Of a stretch of DNA of 64,000 nt, positions 14,001 through 23,984 are shown piece after piece. How positions within the stretch are numbered: position 1 is the stretch's first letter; each line of letters begins with the position of its first letter. Below the pieces are notes generated by a model. That model did no database searches and had not been told where the DNA came from. It saw only the letters and a program-made list of their open reading frames with translations. Where the stretch lies: the NCBI RefSeq assembly GCF_001638985.1, contig NW_017265144.1, positions 186,001-250,000 on the forward strand, written 5' to 3'. The position numbers and the translations under genes were made by a program. The DNA comes from Phycomyces blakesleeanus NRRL 1555(-). Taxonomy: Eukaryota > Mucoromycota > Mucoromycetes > Mucorales > Phycomycetaceae.

Positions 14001-14449
14001 TCTTGCGTGATTTCAAGAATGTGGCTGTAAGTTTGCATGCTGAGAGTGGAGTTGCCGACGATATTCTCGGTCGAGTGATGGGTCGGTATAATTCTCCACG
14101 CGAACATAAGAATGATGACGAGGACGAGGACGACCAGTGGTTCTGGGCTCTTATAAAGACAATGCGGGCCGATATGCGCGCAGAAAAGCTCTATCCACCT
14201 AGCACAGTTTATCTAATCGAGTCAGTACCTCAACTCCTGCAGAACACTGAGCAGCAATCGACAACATCAAATAGCAAATCGCAAAAATGGAAGACAAAAC
14301 GTGCTCATAATGTAGTTTTAAGTCGTTGTGATGATATACAAGCTAGATTTTCAGAAATTGTATTTTCTCGGTCTATGTTCATGGATCATTCTCCATTTAT
14401 GTATGAAAAGGCTATCCTGCAGCTACGCAGAGGCTATTTCGAAACCTAA
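11064..14449 (+). CDS. Class 3 lipase, sn-1 diacylglycerol-lipase-like
   Basis: Three exons, 11064-11350, 11434-11569 and 11639-14449, join in frame to 1077 aa. The lipase core is at about residues 690-1065: the nucleophile elbow ICGHSLGGG puts the catalytic serine at residue 841, VVHGFDIVSSLS supplies a likely acid (Asp920), and the C-terminal MFMDHSPFMYEKAI a likely base (His1058). This order and the final D-H-xP block match fungal and animal diacylglycerol lipases (Lipase_3 fold), which cleave diacylglycerol at sn-1. The N-terminal 200 residues have several hydrophobic helices but no clear four-helix transmembrane bundle. Residues about 200-600 are Ser/Thr-rich and low-complexity, and a His-rich patch (HHHHPNHH) lies just before the catalytic domain. 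The start is the first ATG, and exon 1 is in frame with no earlier candidate. Substrate is inferred from the family only. Confidence 0.88.
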
Positions 14450-14693
14450 TTCTTATACAATCAAAATCCAACACAGTAAATAAATCACATGAATGTATAC
14501 ATCCCCACCATAATTCACCCTAAAACAGACACAGCGAGAACGATGACATCAGCTGGCTTTCTTATTCTTCTTCTTCCTCTTCTTACTTTTACTCTTCTTC
14601 AATGACCACAAATCTTAATTTTGGGCCTGAATGGTAGGACTTTTTGAACGATACTCTTAATTCAATAGAGAAAGAAGCTCATCCTATATCAGG

Positions 14694-15048
14694 ATGCGTG
14701 GCTATGCAAAGCCTGCAAACCATCAGCAAGGACCATTTGACAATGACTCAAATATTGATAAATTGGCCTCTGACACAAATCTAATGTCATCATCCGTGTC
14801 AAGCGAACTAATTTCAGAAGTTCATCCTTTCCGCTACTCCAAGAATTACATGCTGAGCCTATACAATTCTTCACTTCCGGTCGACCTTGATGCCGATAGT
14901 ACTCTTATTTTCTCTCAAAGTCAACCACCCCTATTGTTTGAAAAGCCAAGTAAAGTGGAGCTAGAGGTAACAGAGTTGGACAAAAACCTAAGACCCTTCG
15001 CCCATTTGGTTCTCTATATAACCAGTTGTAATTTTATATATATATACA

Positions 15049-15086
<38 letters not shown>

Positions 15087-18000
15087 CTTAAAGGAAGTGT
15101 GCATTGGGAAGAATCACTTCCACGAACAGTGTTACAAAAGGAAATTCATCATCACAAAGAATCATCTCCTGGTGGTGACACAGCCCGCCTTTTATTTGGA
15201 AGTGGGAAGCTGGCCAAGACTTTTACGGAAACACCTGAAAAAGATATCCTGCTTAGCAAAAACATATATCCCGATACTAAAACAACAGGTGACCTTTATG
15301 AAACAGAGGCAGAAGAGCCATTATGGAGTAGGGCAGAGAAGGTTGTAATAGGAACGTTTGATGAACAAGGAATTTATCGGATAGAAGAAGACTTTGTTAC
15401 ATCATCCAAAATAATCGGAGCAACCGAAATGCCCCCAGTAGCACCTAGTGCACAAGGTGAGACCAGCCTCAAAACTGAGGCAGGTCCTACCATGACTACC
15501 AATGGTGAAAACAATAATATCAGTCCTCGAGCTCCTTGGCTTTTTGACGCTTCTTTGGCTGAGCCTGATATTCCTCTCCCGCAATCGATGCAACAGACAA
15601 TATCCCAACCTGTTGAGGAACAGCGCTGGTATTATCGTGATAATGCTGACCAAGTTCAGGGACCGTTTTATGGGTTGGATATGCAGGACTGGTATATGCG
15701 TGGTTTCTTTGAGATGAATCTGTTACTTAGACGCGAAGAAGATCCATATTTTATTCCTCTTGCACAGCTTATCCAGTGCACAGGCAATAATAGCCGCCCA
15801 TTTCTTACAGTTTTTTCTATGAAAATTTCTCCGCAAGGAGCTCCTCATCATATCAACTACGAGCAACAACAGCATGTTCCTTATCCTTCTTCTATTGCTC
15901 CTCCAGTTCACCTTCTTCACCAACCTCCCCCACTTCCTCAATTCATTAACCACCACCATCATTATCAAGACCCAGGACCATTTCTGCCTGAACAACTGAT
16001 CACAATGTATGACAATAAACCCTACTGGCCAGATCCCCCTGCTCCTTGGTTACAGGAACCAACCGAGATATTCGGCTCTCCCTATTATCCCTCACCTTTA
16101 CAAAATCAGCAACCATCTCAGCCGAATCCTATTTTTGGGCAAGAAATAGACCAATCTGGGTTTCCACCTCACCGACACCCTTTCAATGGACTTTTCAAAA
16201 GGGAAGAAGGGCCTCCAAAATATAAACAAGAGCAGCAATTTTTATATCAGCAGCAACCACAACCACAACAACTATTCCAACCCCAACCTCAACACCACCA
16301 CCAGTCATTACAACAAAAAGTTCAACAACGCCAGCAGCAACCACTGGAGCAGAAACTACAGCAACCACTGCAGCAGCCACTACAGCAGCCACTTCAACCA
16401 TTACAACCACTGCAACCACTGCAACCACTGCAACCACTGCAACCACTGCAACAACAGCAACAACAGCAACAACAGCAACAGTACCAACCGCAACACCAGC
16501 CACAGGAGCAACAACAGGAAGAACAACAGCAAAAGGTTCTAGTACAAGAATCGCCGGTTCCTCTTACTCAAAGCTCTTCTCCTTTGTGGTCAATTACTAA
16601 TGAAGACACAACTTTGGAATCATCTAACCACCAAGTACCACATGAACTTGATGTTAAAGTAAACACTACAGTCACCATCACTTCATCAGAATTAGTCTCA
16701 CCCAACATTATAAAGGCTTGTTCGCTGAGCCCATCTCCAGAAACACCAGTGTTGACAGAAAAAGATACCCCCCTAGATAACCTTGTACAGCTCATGCCAG
16801 ACACTACATTTGAGCCAAACACATCAATCCAGGTTGCGCCTACTATATGCACACCGGTGTTAGAACCTCTTCTCGCGCTCGAATCTGTAACTGAGATTGT
16901 TTCTACAATTGAATCTGTAACACCCTCTATACCTGTATCAACATCAAAGACAATTTCTTTGCTTGAGGCAAAGGCAGTTTCTAAGTTGAATTTGGCTCCC
17001 GAAGCTTCGTTGACTCCCACAATTACATCTGTAGAAGTGAAATCTCTAGTTAAAAAGCACTCTGAAAAATCACCCGCAGCCAAACCAGTAATCGAAAAAG
17101 AAATACCAAAGGAGCAGGCTCGATCGAAACAAAAGGAGCCTGTCAAAAGTGTAAGCCAGAAAACTAGGACTCCCCGATCGGGTCCAAGTAAGAAGACTGT
17201 TGAGACCAGTATAAAGACAGAGAAGCCATCAAATAATATATTAAAGCAAGCCGAAAGGATTACCAAAAAATCTATGGTTGCACATGAAAATGCATTCGCT
17301 AAGATTCAACAAGAGGAAATCCCACGGTCTGTAAAAGAGCAAACCCCAATACAAAATAAACCCACACCATCGTCTACAGTATCGGAAAAAACAGTTCAAA
17401 GAGTAAGTGATGAAAGCTCTGATTTCATCTAGTGTTATATTTATCAAGAAATCGGAATCGGAATTGAAGATTTAACCAAATCCTTATACATTATACAGCA
17501 TGCAAAAATATCCGTGTGTGCTCCGATGCCGTCTGCCTCAAAGACTATTAATATTGCTCGCCCTTCTGCACCTAGAGCATGGAACACAACCAAAAAAACA
17601 TTAACTCAGCCTGTATCATCTGCTTTCCAAAATGAAGATACTAAACCACCGAGTGGAGTGTTTCATGATTGGTGTCAAAAATCACTCAAGGAACTCAAGA
17701 AAGATGTTGATGGTAATTAAAGAACACAGAAGAGAAATATAGCTTAATAGCTTAATAACTTTCAAGAGGAAATGGTGTACAAGCAGGTCTTTGTTTACTT
17801 GAAAAAAAGTGGTTGTGAAATCTGCTTTTTTTCTAATTAATGAAGATACTTAAACTAATGTCTTGTATTATTTATATATATATATATAGCGGATGAATTA
17901 TTGAAGATGCTACTGTCTTTTCCTCTTGTACCTAGTCCTTTCGAGATCATAAAAGAAATCATCTATGCCAATTCAACTTCCATGGACGGACGTAGATTTG

Positions 18001-18134
18001 CAGAAACGTTTATAAAGTACAGAAAAGCAGATATGGATGGCCAACTCAAGAACACAGTAGTTCAGCCTGTCAACAGAACAGCCCAAAATTCTTTTAAGGT
18101 GGTTACAAAGAAATCTAAAAGAAAGAATGTTTAA
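14694..18134 (+). CDS. GYF domain protein (Smy2/GIGYF type)
   Basis: Four exons, 14694-14966, 15084-17402, 17499-17712 and 17890-18134, all with GT-AG joints, give 1016 aa. Early residues include the family-typical YSKNYMLSLY and ADSTLIFSQSQPPLLFEKP. The GYF domain is at about residues 272-325 (RWYYRDN..QVQGPFYGLDMQDWY.RGFF), a fold that binds proline-rich PPG-phi partners. A Gln/Pro-rich centre follows, with a (PLQ)n run and polyQ. Exons 3-4 supply the conserved C-terminal block: FHDWCQKSLKELK, then LLKMLLSFPL, then IIYANSTSMDGRRFAETFI. If the introns are ignored, exon 2 reads to a false stop at 17432 and this block is lost. Family members act in translational repression, mRNA decay and vesicle trafficking. 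The intron before exon 2 is almost entirely a TA repeat. Confidence 0.9.
16340..16485 (+). repeat. In-frame CAACCACTG minisatellite and CAA/CAG tract (PLQ and polyQ)
   Basis: Tandem 9-bp units (CAACCACTG and variants) encode repeated Pro-Leu-Gln within the GYF protein, then run directly into CAACAGCAA repeats coding for glutamine. Such runs change length by slippage without breaking frame. Confidence 0.85.
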
Positions 18135-18220
18135 GGTACAGAAAGGATGATCAAAGGATATGATCAGCAGAAATGTATGTATACACATCTATATGGATAT
18201 TATTTATTTAATTAGAGTGG

Positions 18221-18310
18221 ACATTACTACTATTACTATTACTATTACTATTACTATTACTATTATCATTATTATTACTACTACTACTACTACTACTATT
18301 ATTACTATTC
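18221..18310. repeat. (TACTAT)n / (TAC)n microsatellite
   Basis: About 90 bp of tandem ACTATT and ACT units just downstream of the GYF gene. Confidence 0.85.
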
Positions 18311-18825
18311 TTATCACTATTATCATTATATAAATAACTATTCTTACGAGGAAAAATGAAATTTAGAGGGAGAGCCCAATGGGAGATTCAATATAAGAAA
18401 AAAGCTACAAGTAGTATTGTGAAATTACTTGGAGTTGGCAAAAACAAGCAGGTTCTTTAACAGTGTTTTATGCTTTCCAATAATATATCTAAAGACTATT
18501 TTGGTGTTATTAAATCGATTCTGCTAAGAAATCTCTTGTTTTTCATACAGAGAGTTACCTTGAATAAAAAATGGATAATGAACTGCTTGCTTCTTTACAA
18601 AGTTGAATAATAAATCAAACACATCCTAGGAACTTCATATCTCTTCAATATAAGCTTACATCTGTTTTATTTTGTGGACAAACAGATATCTAGAAGTTTG
18701 TATAGCAATCTTATGGGGATGACGCTTCTATCTAACCGGACCAATGAAGCGATCACCTTTCCAAGGCCCAGTGTCTTTCTTTAATCCTTCAGGACAAAAT
18801 GGCGTGTCTTAAAATTCATAGAATA

Positions 18826-19307
18826 GGGGATTTCAAGTCTTTTAAGCTTTGAGTTTTAAAGCAGTAACCAATAATACGTAATAGTTACCAAGTGTCTTTG
18901 AGTACCCTAAATGCTTCCTTCAGTCCTATTAGGCATAATAGGGGGTTTCAATAGCCCTTTAAGCTTTTGAGTTTAAATGTGAGAAATGATTGGCTGGAAT
19001 GAATCTATAATCATTAAAAAAAAGATTAAAACTCTCGAACAAAATCGTTCAAGAGTATTAAACTTTTAATATGTCCTTTTTTAAATTTGATTTTTTTAAA
19101 AATTTGATAAATCCTTAATGCAAATATCTTTGTGCCTTTTAATATTACTTTAAGCTTATATCCTATTATCACAATGCCTAATAGAACTGAAAGAAGCATT
19201 TAGGGTACTCAAAAACACTTTGTAACTCTTACATATTATTGGTTACTGCTTTAAAACTCAAAGCTTAAAGCTTAAAGCTGAAAGCTTAAAGGACTGTTGA
19301 AACCCCC
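18826..19307. mobile_element. Hairpin MITE with TA flanks
   Basis: A 482-bp non-coding element. The left arm 18826-18944 and the reverse complement of the right arm 19165-19307 match over about 110 bp with few differences; shared pieces include AAAGCAGTAACCAATAATA and GAGTACCCTAAATGCTTC. Ends read GGGGATTTCAA (left) and GGGGGTTTCAA (right, reverse strand), each next to a TA dinucleotide, as expected for the Tc1/mariner (Stowaway-like) target duplication. The right arm carries a small expansion of AAGCTTT units. A second copy of the terminal motif, GGGGGTTTCAATAGCC, sits inside at about 18941-18956, suggesting nesting or internal duplication. There is no transposase frame. The superfamily is inferred from the TA flanks only. 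Confidence 0.75.
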
Positions 19308-20788
19308 TACTGTATCTATATTACCAGAAATTGGCTTAAGGTTTGTCATTGAAAAAGATCAGAAGCAACGATGTTTACCCTATCCTCTAAATATATTGAG
19401 TCATAACATGCTGTCCTAGACAAATATCTTAGCAGAGTGAGGACAGTTTGTAGTCCGGGGTAATTAAAATGTTGCCCCTCACCATGAATCGTTATCCTCC
19501 TAATATCAGCGTTTTATTTATGTTCTCATGACTATCGATTACTTTTACCAAACTGCCCCAAAAGAGTGTAATATTTTGGTTACTTTAAAGGTTCACGACA
19601 CAGCTGAGAAGTCCCCAGATATTAGTTTCTACCAACTACTTGATATTGTGAAAAAAAATTACTGCTCATTTAAAAGATCCAACGATTTTTTTCAAAGGTG
19701 GTGAAAATTAAAACTAGTAAAATCAATGTAATTGAAGTCAAACAAAAGGAAGGGGAATTCTTAAAAAGAAATATACTCATTTCTTTCTCTACTTGGAAAT
19801 TTCTGAGCCGGAAAAGTGTGTAGAATACATTAGAAACACTAGCAGCACCAACTCCTAATAGAGTCCTGACTCAAGTTGACACAATCGATAATTCTAGGAA
19901 TTATGGGAACCTAGTTATTTGTAACATATCATAATACCTCCAAACAATGGCAAGTGATAGTAATGAAAATAACTCACCTACATATATCAAATGACTTTTA
20001 GCTTGGTAAATGCGGTTCTTCAAGGGATGTAGCTTTTGATCATTTTGATCATTTTTATTATTATAGCTCGAATATGATATTGGCAAATATTCAGCAACAT
20101 ATCACCTCCCCTCTCCTAACCATTACAAGCACCACTTTTTTAATATAATATTTTTTGATGGGCAGTAACATACTCTAACCAAAAATATTCCCATTGAACC
20201 CTCATTGTACATTTCAATTTACCATTGGTTTCATGTACTACCACACACAAGCACAAAGTAGACTGTTCGACTATCAATGTTTTATGTATATATTGATGAC
20301 CTTTTTCAGAAACATCTTATATTCTGCTCTATTACACATACACATTACTACTCTAAATGTTTGTTTTAGGCAAGTTTTCTTTTATATATTATTTTAAAAA
20401 GTGCTTATCATACAGTTGTATATCCCTTAGAACCTGCAGCTCTCTAGTAAATATCAGCCAAAAACATAAAACGTATCTAATCGATACAGTAATGCTCAAT
20501 CACTATAACGTAGGGTCCCATATTGTAAAGCGAAATTACCATCTATTTTGTTAAATGACCTATTCCTTGTTGTATTCGATTTCGATTTCTATTTCTCTTT
20601 TCCATTCGATTTTATTATAGCTTTTATGAAACAATTATACTTTCAATATGGCTTTTATATAGTTATTCTTCATATTAGTTTAACATCTCTGATATTTTAT
20701 CATTGCTTTTCTATTCAACAACTGTCTTTCCGCCACAAGTATACCTTTCTATCTTGCCAAATCTCAGTTAGCCATATCCTCGGTGAAG

Positions 20789-21765
20789 CTAGCCAATCCA
20801 ACCAGTCCCCTCGTATCCTTCCTCAATCACCTCATGATCTTCTGTAGGCTTATTGCTTTTATTAAGCTGGAATTTTCGATAGTACTCAAGTATAATATCA
20901 ACTTCTTCCTCTTTAAGGTTAAGGTTTTCTTTAACATTGTATATCGTATAAGTCAGAATGTTGTCATATGAATAGATCCAAGCAATATTGTGATGCTCTA
21001 CAACAGGATATTTCGAATCAATCTCGTCTTTTCTTTCGTTATTTTCATCTGATAATAAAACATCGTTTAATTGAGACAAAAGTATGAGGCTGATATAATT
21101 CTCTATGTCGTATTCCATTCCTTCATATTTTTTATGGAATTTAACTTGGTTGATGTGGAGAGACTTTAAGAAAGTATATGGCATATCGACTAGCAAACAT
21201 CCGGTTTCTTCAAAGTCATATGCTGTAGCCTTGTACATCTGAAAGAGAGACGATTAAATACTTCAGCGGTTAGAGAGCAGTACTCCAAGGTCAAATTATG
21301 CAGTCCATAGTGCTTTTGATGCTTCTTTGGTCTCTTATTTGTGGTGTTTGAATTAATGAGCAATTTTCCGCCAAGAAGTTTAAGCTGTTTGAGGGCCACA
21401 CAGCTGTCCAATAGATCATCCAGATTAAAAATCACATATGAGCCACTGATGCAAAGATTCGTTAAAAACGGGCAGTAAGGAAATAGTTCAAGCGTTGAAT
21501 TTGGGACATGGTCGCCATATTTATATCTTGTAACGGAAAGAGTCTGGAGTGTTTCAGAAAATGCTTGCAAAATTTGATGGGCATGTATTAGATATATAAA
21601 TTAATTGCTGTCTTGCTACATCTAATGTCAAATTTTTAAGAGGGACTCTCAATGCAGAAAGCAATTCCCATATAACAATGTCAGAAGGTACAGGAATTTT
21701 GCCGGTTATGACTTTTAATGTTTCCAGGTGTTGGAGTGCGTTTGGACTGGAGTAAAAATGAGATA
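20789..21765 (-). pseudogene. Truncated, frameshifted F-box/LRR-like family member
   Basis: Minus-strand remnant in three overlapping frames: 21765-21560 (NALQHLETLKVITG...), 21570-21210 (LQAFSETLQTLSV...LDDLLDSCVALKQLKLLGG) and 21238-20789 (EETGCLLVDMPYTFLKSLHI...). These align in order with the middle and C-terminal parts of the intact paralogues at 23985 and 42568, for example LLDNCKALKKIKL, EETGSLLIDLSYSHLKSL and the Y..NFQ..R region. One frameshift is near 21590 and a small deletion with frameshift is near 21210. The F-box end is missing where a TIR element begins at 21766, and the conserved C-terminal GYA...LGSL tail is absent. Confidence 0.75.
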
Positions 21766-22662
21766 CATTCAAAGTTCGATATAGTGATATAGATGGTGGA
21801 CAGAAATTTTATCACTATCACTATATCGAGCGTGTTTTTTTCTTACTCCACGCATTTTTTAGTGATATTTCTAATGCCGCCGTGAGTGACTACTATTTTC
21901 TAATAGGATTCATAGTATTTTGTCTAAGAAAGTGGGCTTGCTTTAAAATGTTAAATATATATATACAACATTTTTTTGTAGTATAAAAATAAACTCAGAG
22001 CTCGATATAGTGATAATAAGGAGGCACGGACCCAAATTATTAGAGACCTTGGTGAAACCTTGTAAAACATTTGGAGGAGTTTAAATCATCTGTATAAGGA
22101 AATTTGAGCGTGAAAAACGCGAATGTTTGATAAATTTTCTCAAAAGTTTGTCAAACTTAAAAGAAATTTTTCAAACATTGTAAAACATGATAGACCAATC
22201 ATGTTGTATTTGTTTTTGTTGCTATACGCACGAAAAAATTAAGCTTGAAAATATTAATAGCTGTAATTTTAACGTATGCATGTAAGAATATAAGCATCCC
22301 TTCAGTATACTTTTCTCTACTTATTTTTTTTCATTATTTTTTTAATAAAGTTAGTATTACTATTTTTGTGCTAACATAATACCAAGAAAAAAATGACTAT
22401 TATTTAATAGAAGTTAACGAATCTCTCATTAGCTTGATTATATGAAGCATTGTTCGTGAGCTTAGTACTACTCCTTTTCCGACAGGCAATGATTACCAAA
22501 TGTATACTATGTTTGAGACATGATATTCCGAAAGAAAATGTTTGATAGAAATCTATATTTGGTAACTCGGCGCCTAAATGTCTCTTATCGTCTCACCAAG
22601 GTCCCTATTATTTTCCAAAAAATTATCATTATATCGAATATCACTATATCGAGCTTTGACTG
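21766..22662. mobile_element. TIR element (MITE), pogo/mariner-like ends, TA flanks
   Basis: An 897-bp element bounded by TA on both sides. The terminal inverted repeats match at 22 of 24 positions and share the core TCGATATAGTGATA; outer ends read CATTCAAAG (left) and CAGTCAAAG (right, reverse strand). The same core recurs internally in opposite orientation at about 21814-21830 and directly at about 21999-22015, so the element looks composite. No transposase is encoded. CAGT ends plus TA duplication suit a pogo/Tc1-mariner relative, by inference. It separates a minus-strand F-box remnant from a plus-strand F-box tail. Confidence 0.72.
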
Positions 22663-23008
22663 TATTTGATAAAAGAGTCCTGGATGAGAATGAGATTTCA
22701 GTTTCCAGATATTACTTTTGTAATTTTCAGACGAGAAGAAATGCTGAACCATCTGACAAATCCAAAAGTGTGGCGGATTACATTAATTACTAAAAAAGAA
22801 AACAAAACAGACGATTTTTCTCAGTGTCGAGATAGTATGGGATAAAAGAGTAGCTAAGGAGGATCGGAAAAGAGATCTATACCATGGGTACGCCGAATTT
22901 CGACTTGGAAGCTTGGAGAAATATAAATCTGACAGAATGGACTTGTGTGAGCATAAAAAGTACGATCGTCCTACATTTCCAGCCAAAGAATATAACCTTT
23001 TAGTTTAA
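22663..23008 (+). pseudogene. C-terminal fragment of an F-box/LRR-like family member
   Basis: Starts directly at the right end of the TIR element. The first frame reads DKRVLDENEISVSRYYFCNF and ends at a stop after YINY. A second frame from about 22840 reads KRDLYHGYAEFRLGSL and continues to CEHKKYDRPTF before a stop at 23006-23008. Both parts match the C-terminus of the intact 660-aa paralogue (RRVLDEDEIRIAKDYFRNF and KKDLYRGYAKLLLGSL). The copy is broken between the two parts and has no N-terminal two-thirds. It forms one arm of a long inverted duplication with 44980-45735. Confidence 0.75.
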
Positions 23009-23390
23009 AAAAGGATCTATTCACATACTAGGATGACCTGACATTTTGGTTGATTTGCAAGTGATTTGCAAGTAGACGTGTTATATATCTATTCGATCAA
23101 AGAAACCCTTTAAAATTAATGTCAAAACTCAATCAAGACTAAGTTCTGTACAAGCAACTAGCCATTAATATGAATAATGTTCCTTGAAAATAAGCAAAAT
23201 ATAATGTGTAATTATGTTAACAAATGTGTCCAACTTTTTTTGGTAAACTTACTGCTGCGAAACGTGGAATAAAATAAAGCAGTAGTATATTTGTAGTTAT
23301 GCATGAAGGTTAATTGATATAAAAGAAGAAGACACAGGAAGCTTTTTGTATACAGAAGAATTGGTTCAAGTAAAGTCAGAGTATTAGGCT
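22663..23390 (+). repeat. Left arm of a ~730-bp inverted segmental duplication
   Basis: This block is found again, reverse-complemented and with scattered differences, at about 44980-45735. Shared stretches include CAACTAGCCATTAATATGAA with TGTTAACAAATGTGT here, and close reverse-strand matches in the partner (for example ATTCACATTAATGGCTAGTTG). It covers the F-box C-terminal tail and about 380 bp of 3' flank. Confidence 0.8.
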
Positions 23391-23984
23391 ATGCTCTCTT
23401 TCTTTCTTTTTTGGATTTGCTATAAAGAAAATTATAGTTTGACGGCTCAGTAAATGGCGTTCACCATGAAATATGCGAAACAAACATTGTGATTTAATTC
23501 ACCACGTAAAATACAAATTTGCAATCGTTTGCAATTGTTTTTAACCAAGGTGACAAAACCAATTTTCAGGAGAGGACTGGAATTAATACTCAGTCCAAAT
23601 CCTCTCCAATTAAAATCGACTACTCCAACCGCAGTAGTTAAGGAGAAAGACCAAGAAGAAGACAATCATTGCTCAGTAAGATACCATAATAAAAGGGACT
23701 TGGCATGGAATTTACGATACCGCGAAATATCTTAAATTAGTGCGAATATAAATGTTATTATCACAAATAAACATTATCTTTATCTTCATATTTATTCTAT
23801 CTCTATTCTCTTATTGTGTGGTTTCTCGTACACTGCACAATTTAAACTCGTGACATTTATATTTTTGAGAAAACGCCAAATTCCATAGGTTTGACTGTAT
23901 TCTTCATCTAATAAACAACACAAAAAAATAGGCTTGACTGTACTTCTACCACTTTGAGTAAAAATTGTTTGTTCCTCCTCTACA
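23009..23984. other. F-box cluster spacer
   Basis: The first part is 3' flank of the duplicated F-box tail. The rest shows no gene. Two copies of a motif resembling the end of the 21766-22662 element (TTTGACTGTA at 23890-23899 and CTTGACTGTA at about 23933-23942) lie 40-100 bp upstream of the intact F-box gene. Confidence 0.45.

Larger units (their letters stand above)
18135..20788. other. Gene-poor region holding a microsatellite and a MITE
   Basis: No intact gene. A TACTAT-type microsatellite fills about 18221-18310, and the hairpin MITE occupies 18826-19307. The part from 19310 to 20100 reads like degraded coding or transposon sequence with many stops, and I could not identify it. Confidence 0.5.

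Noticed and set aside
16186..17266. Long alternative frames (Asn/His-rich on plus, Val/Ala-rich on minus) over the GYF gene
   Set aside because: Produced by the CAA/CAC/CTG repeats of the real gene read in other frames.
19560..19900. Possible degraded transposon coding region
   Set aside because: Some peptide-like stretches, but stops in every frame and no recognisable transposase or polymerase motif.
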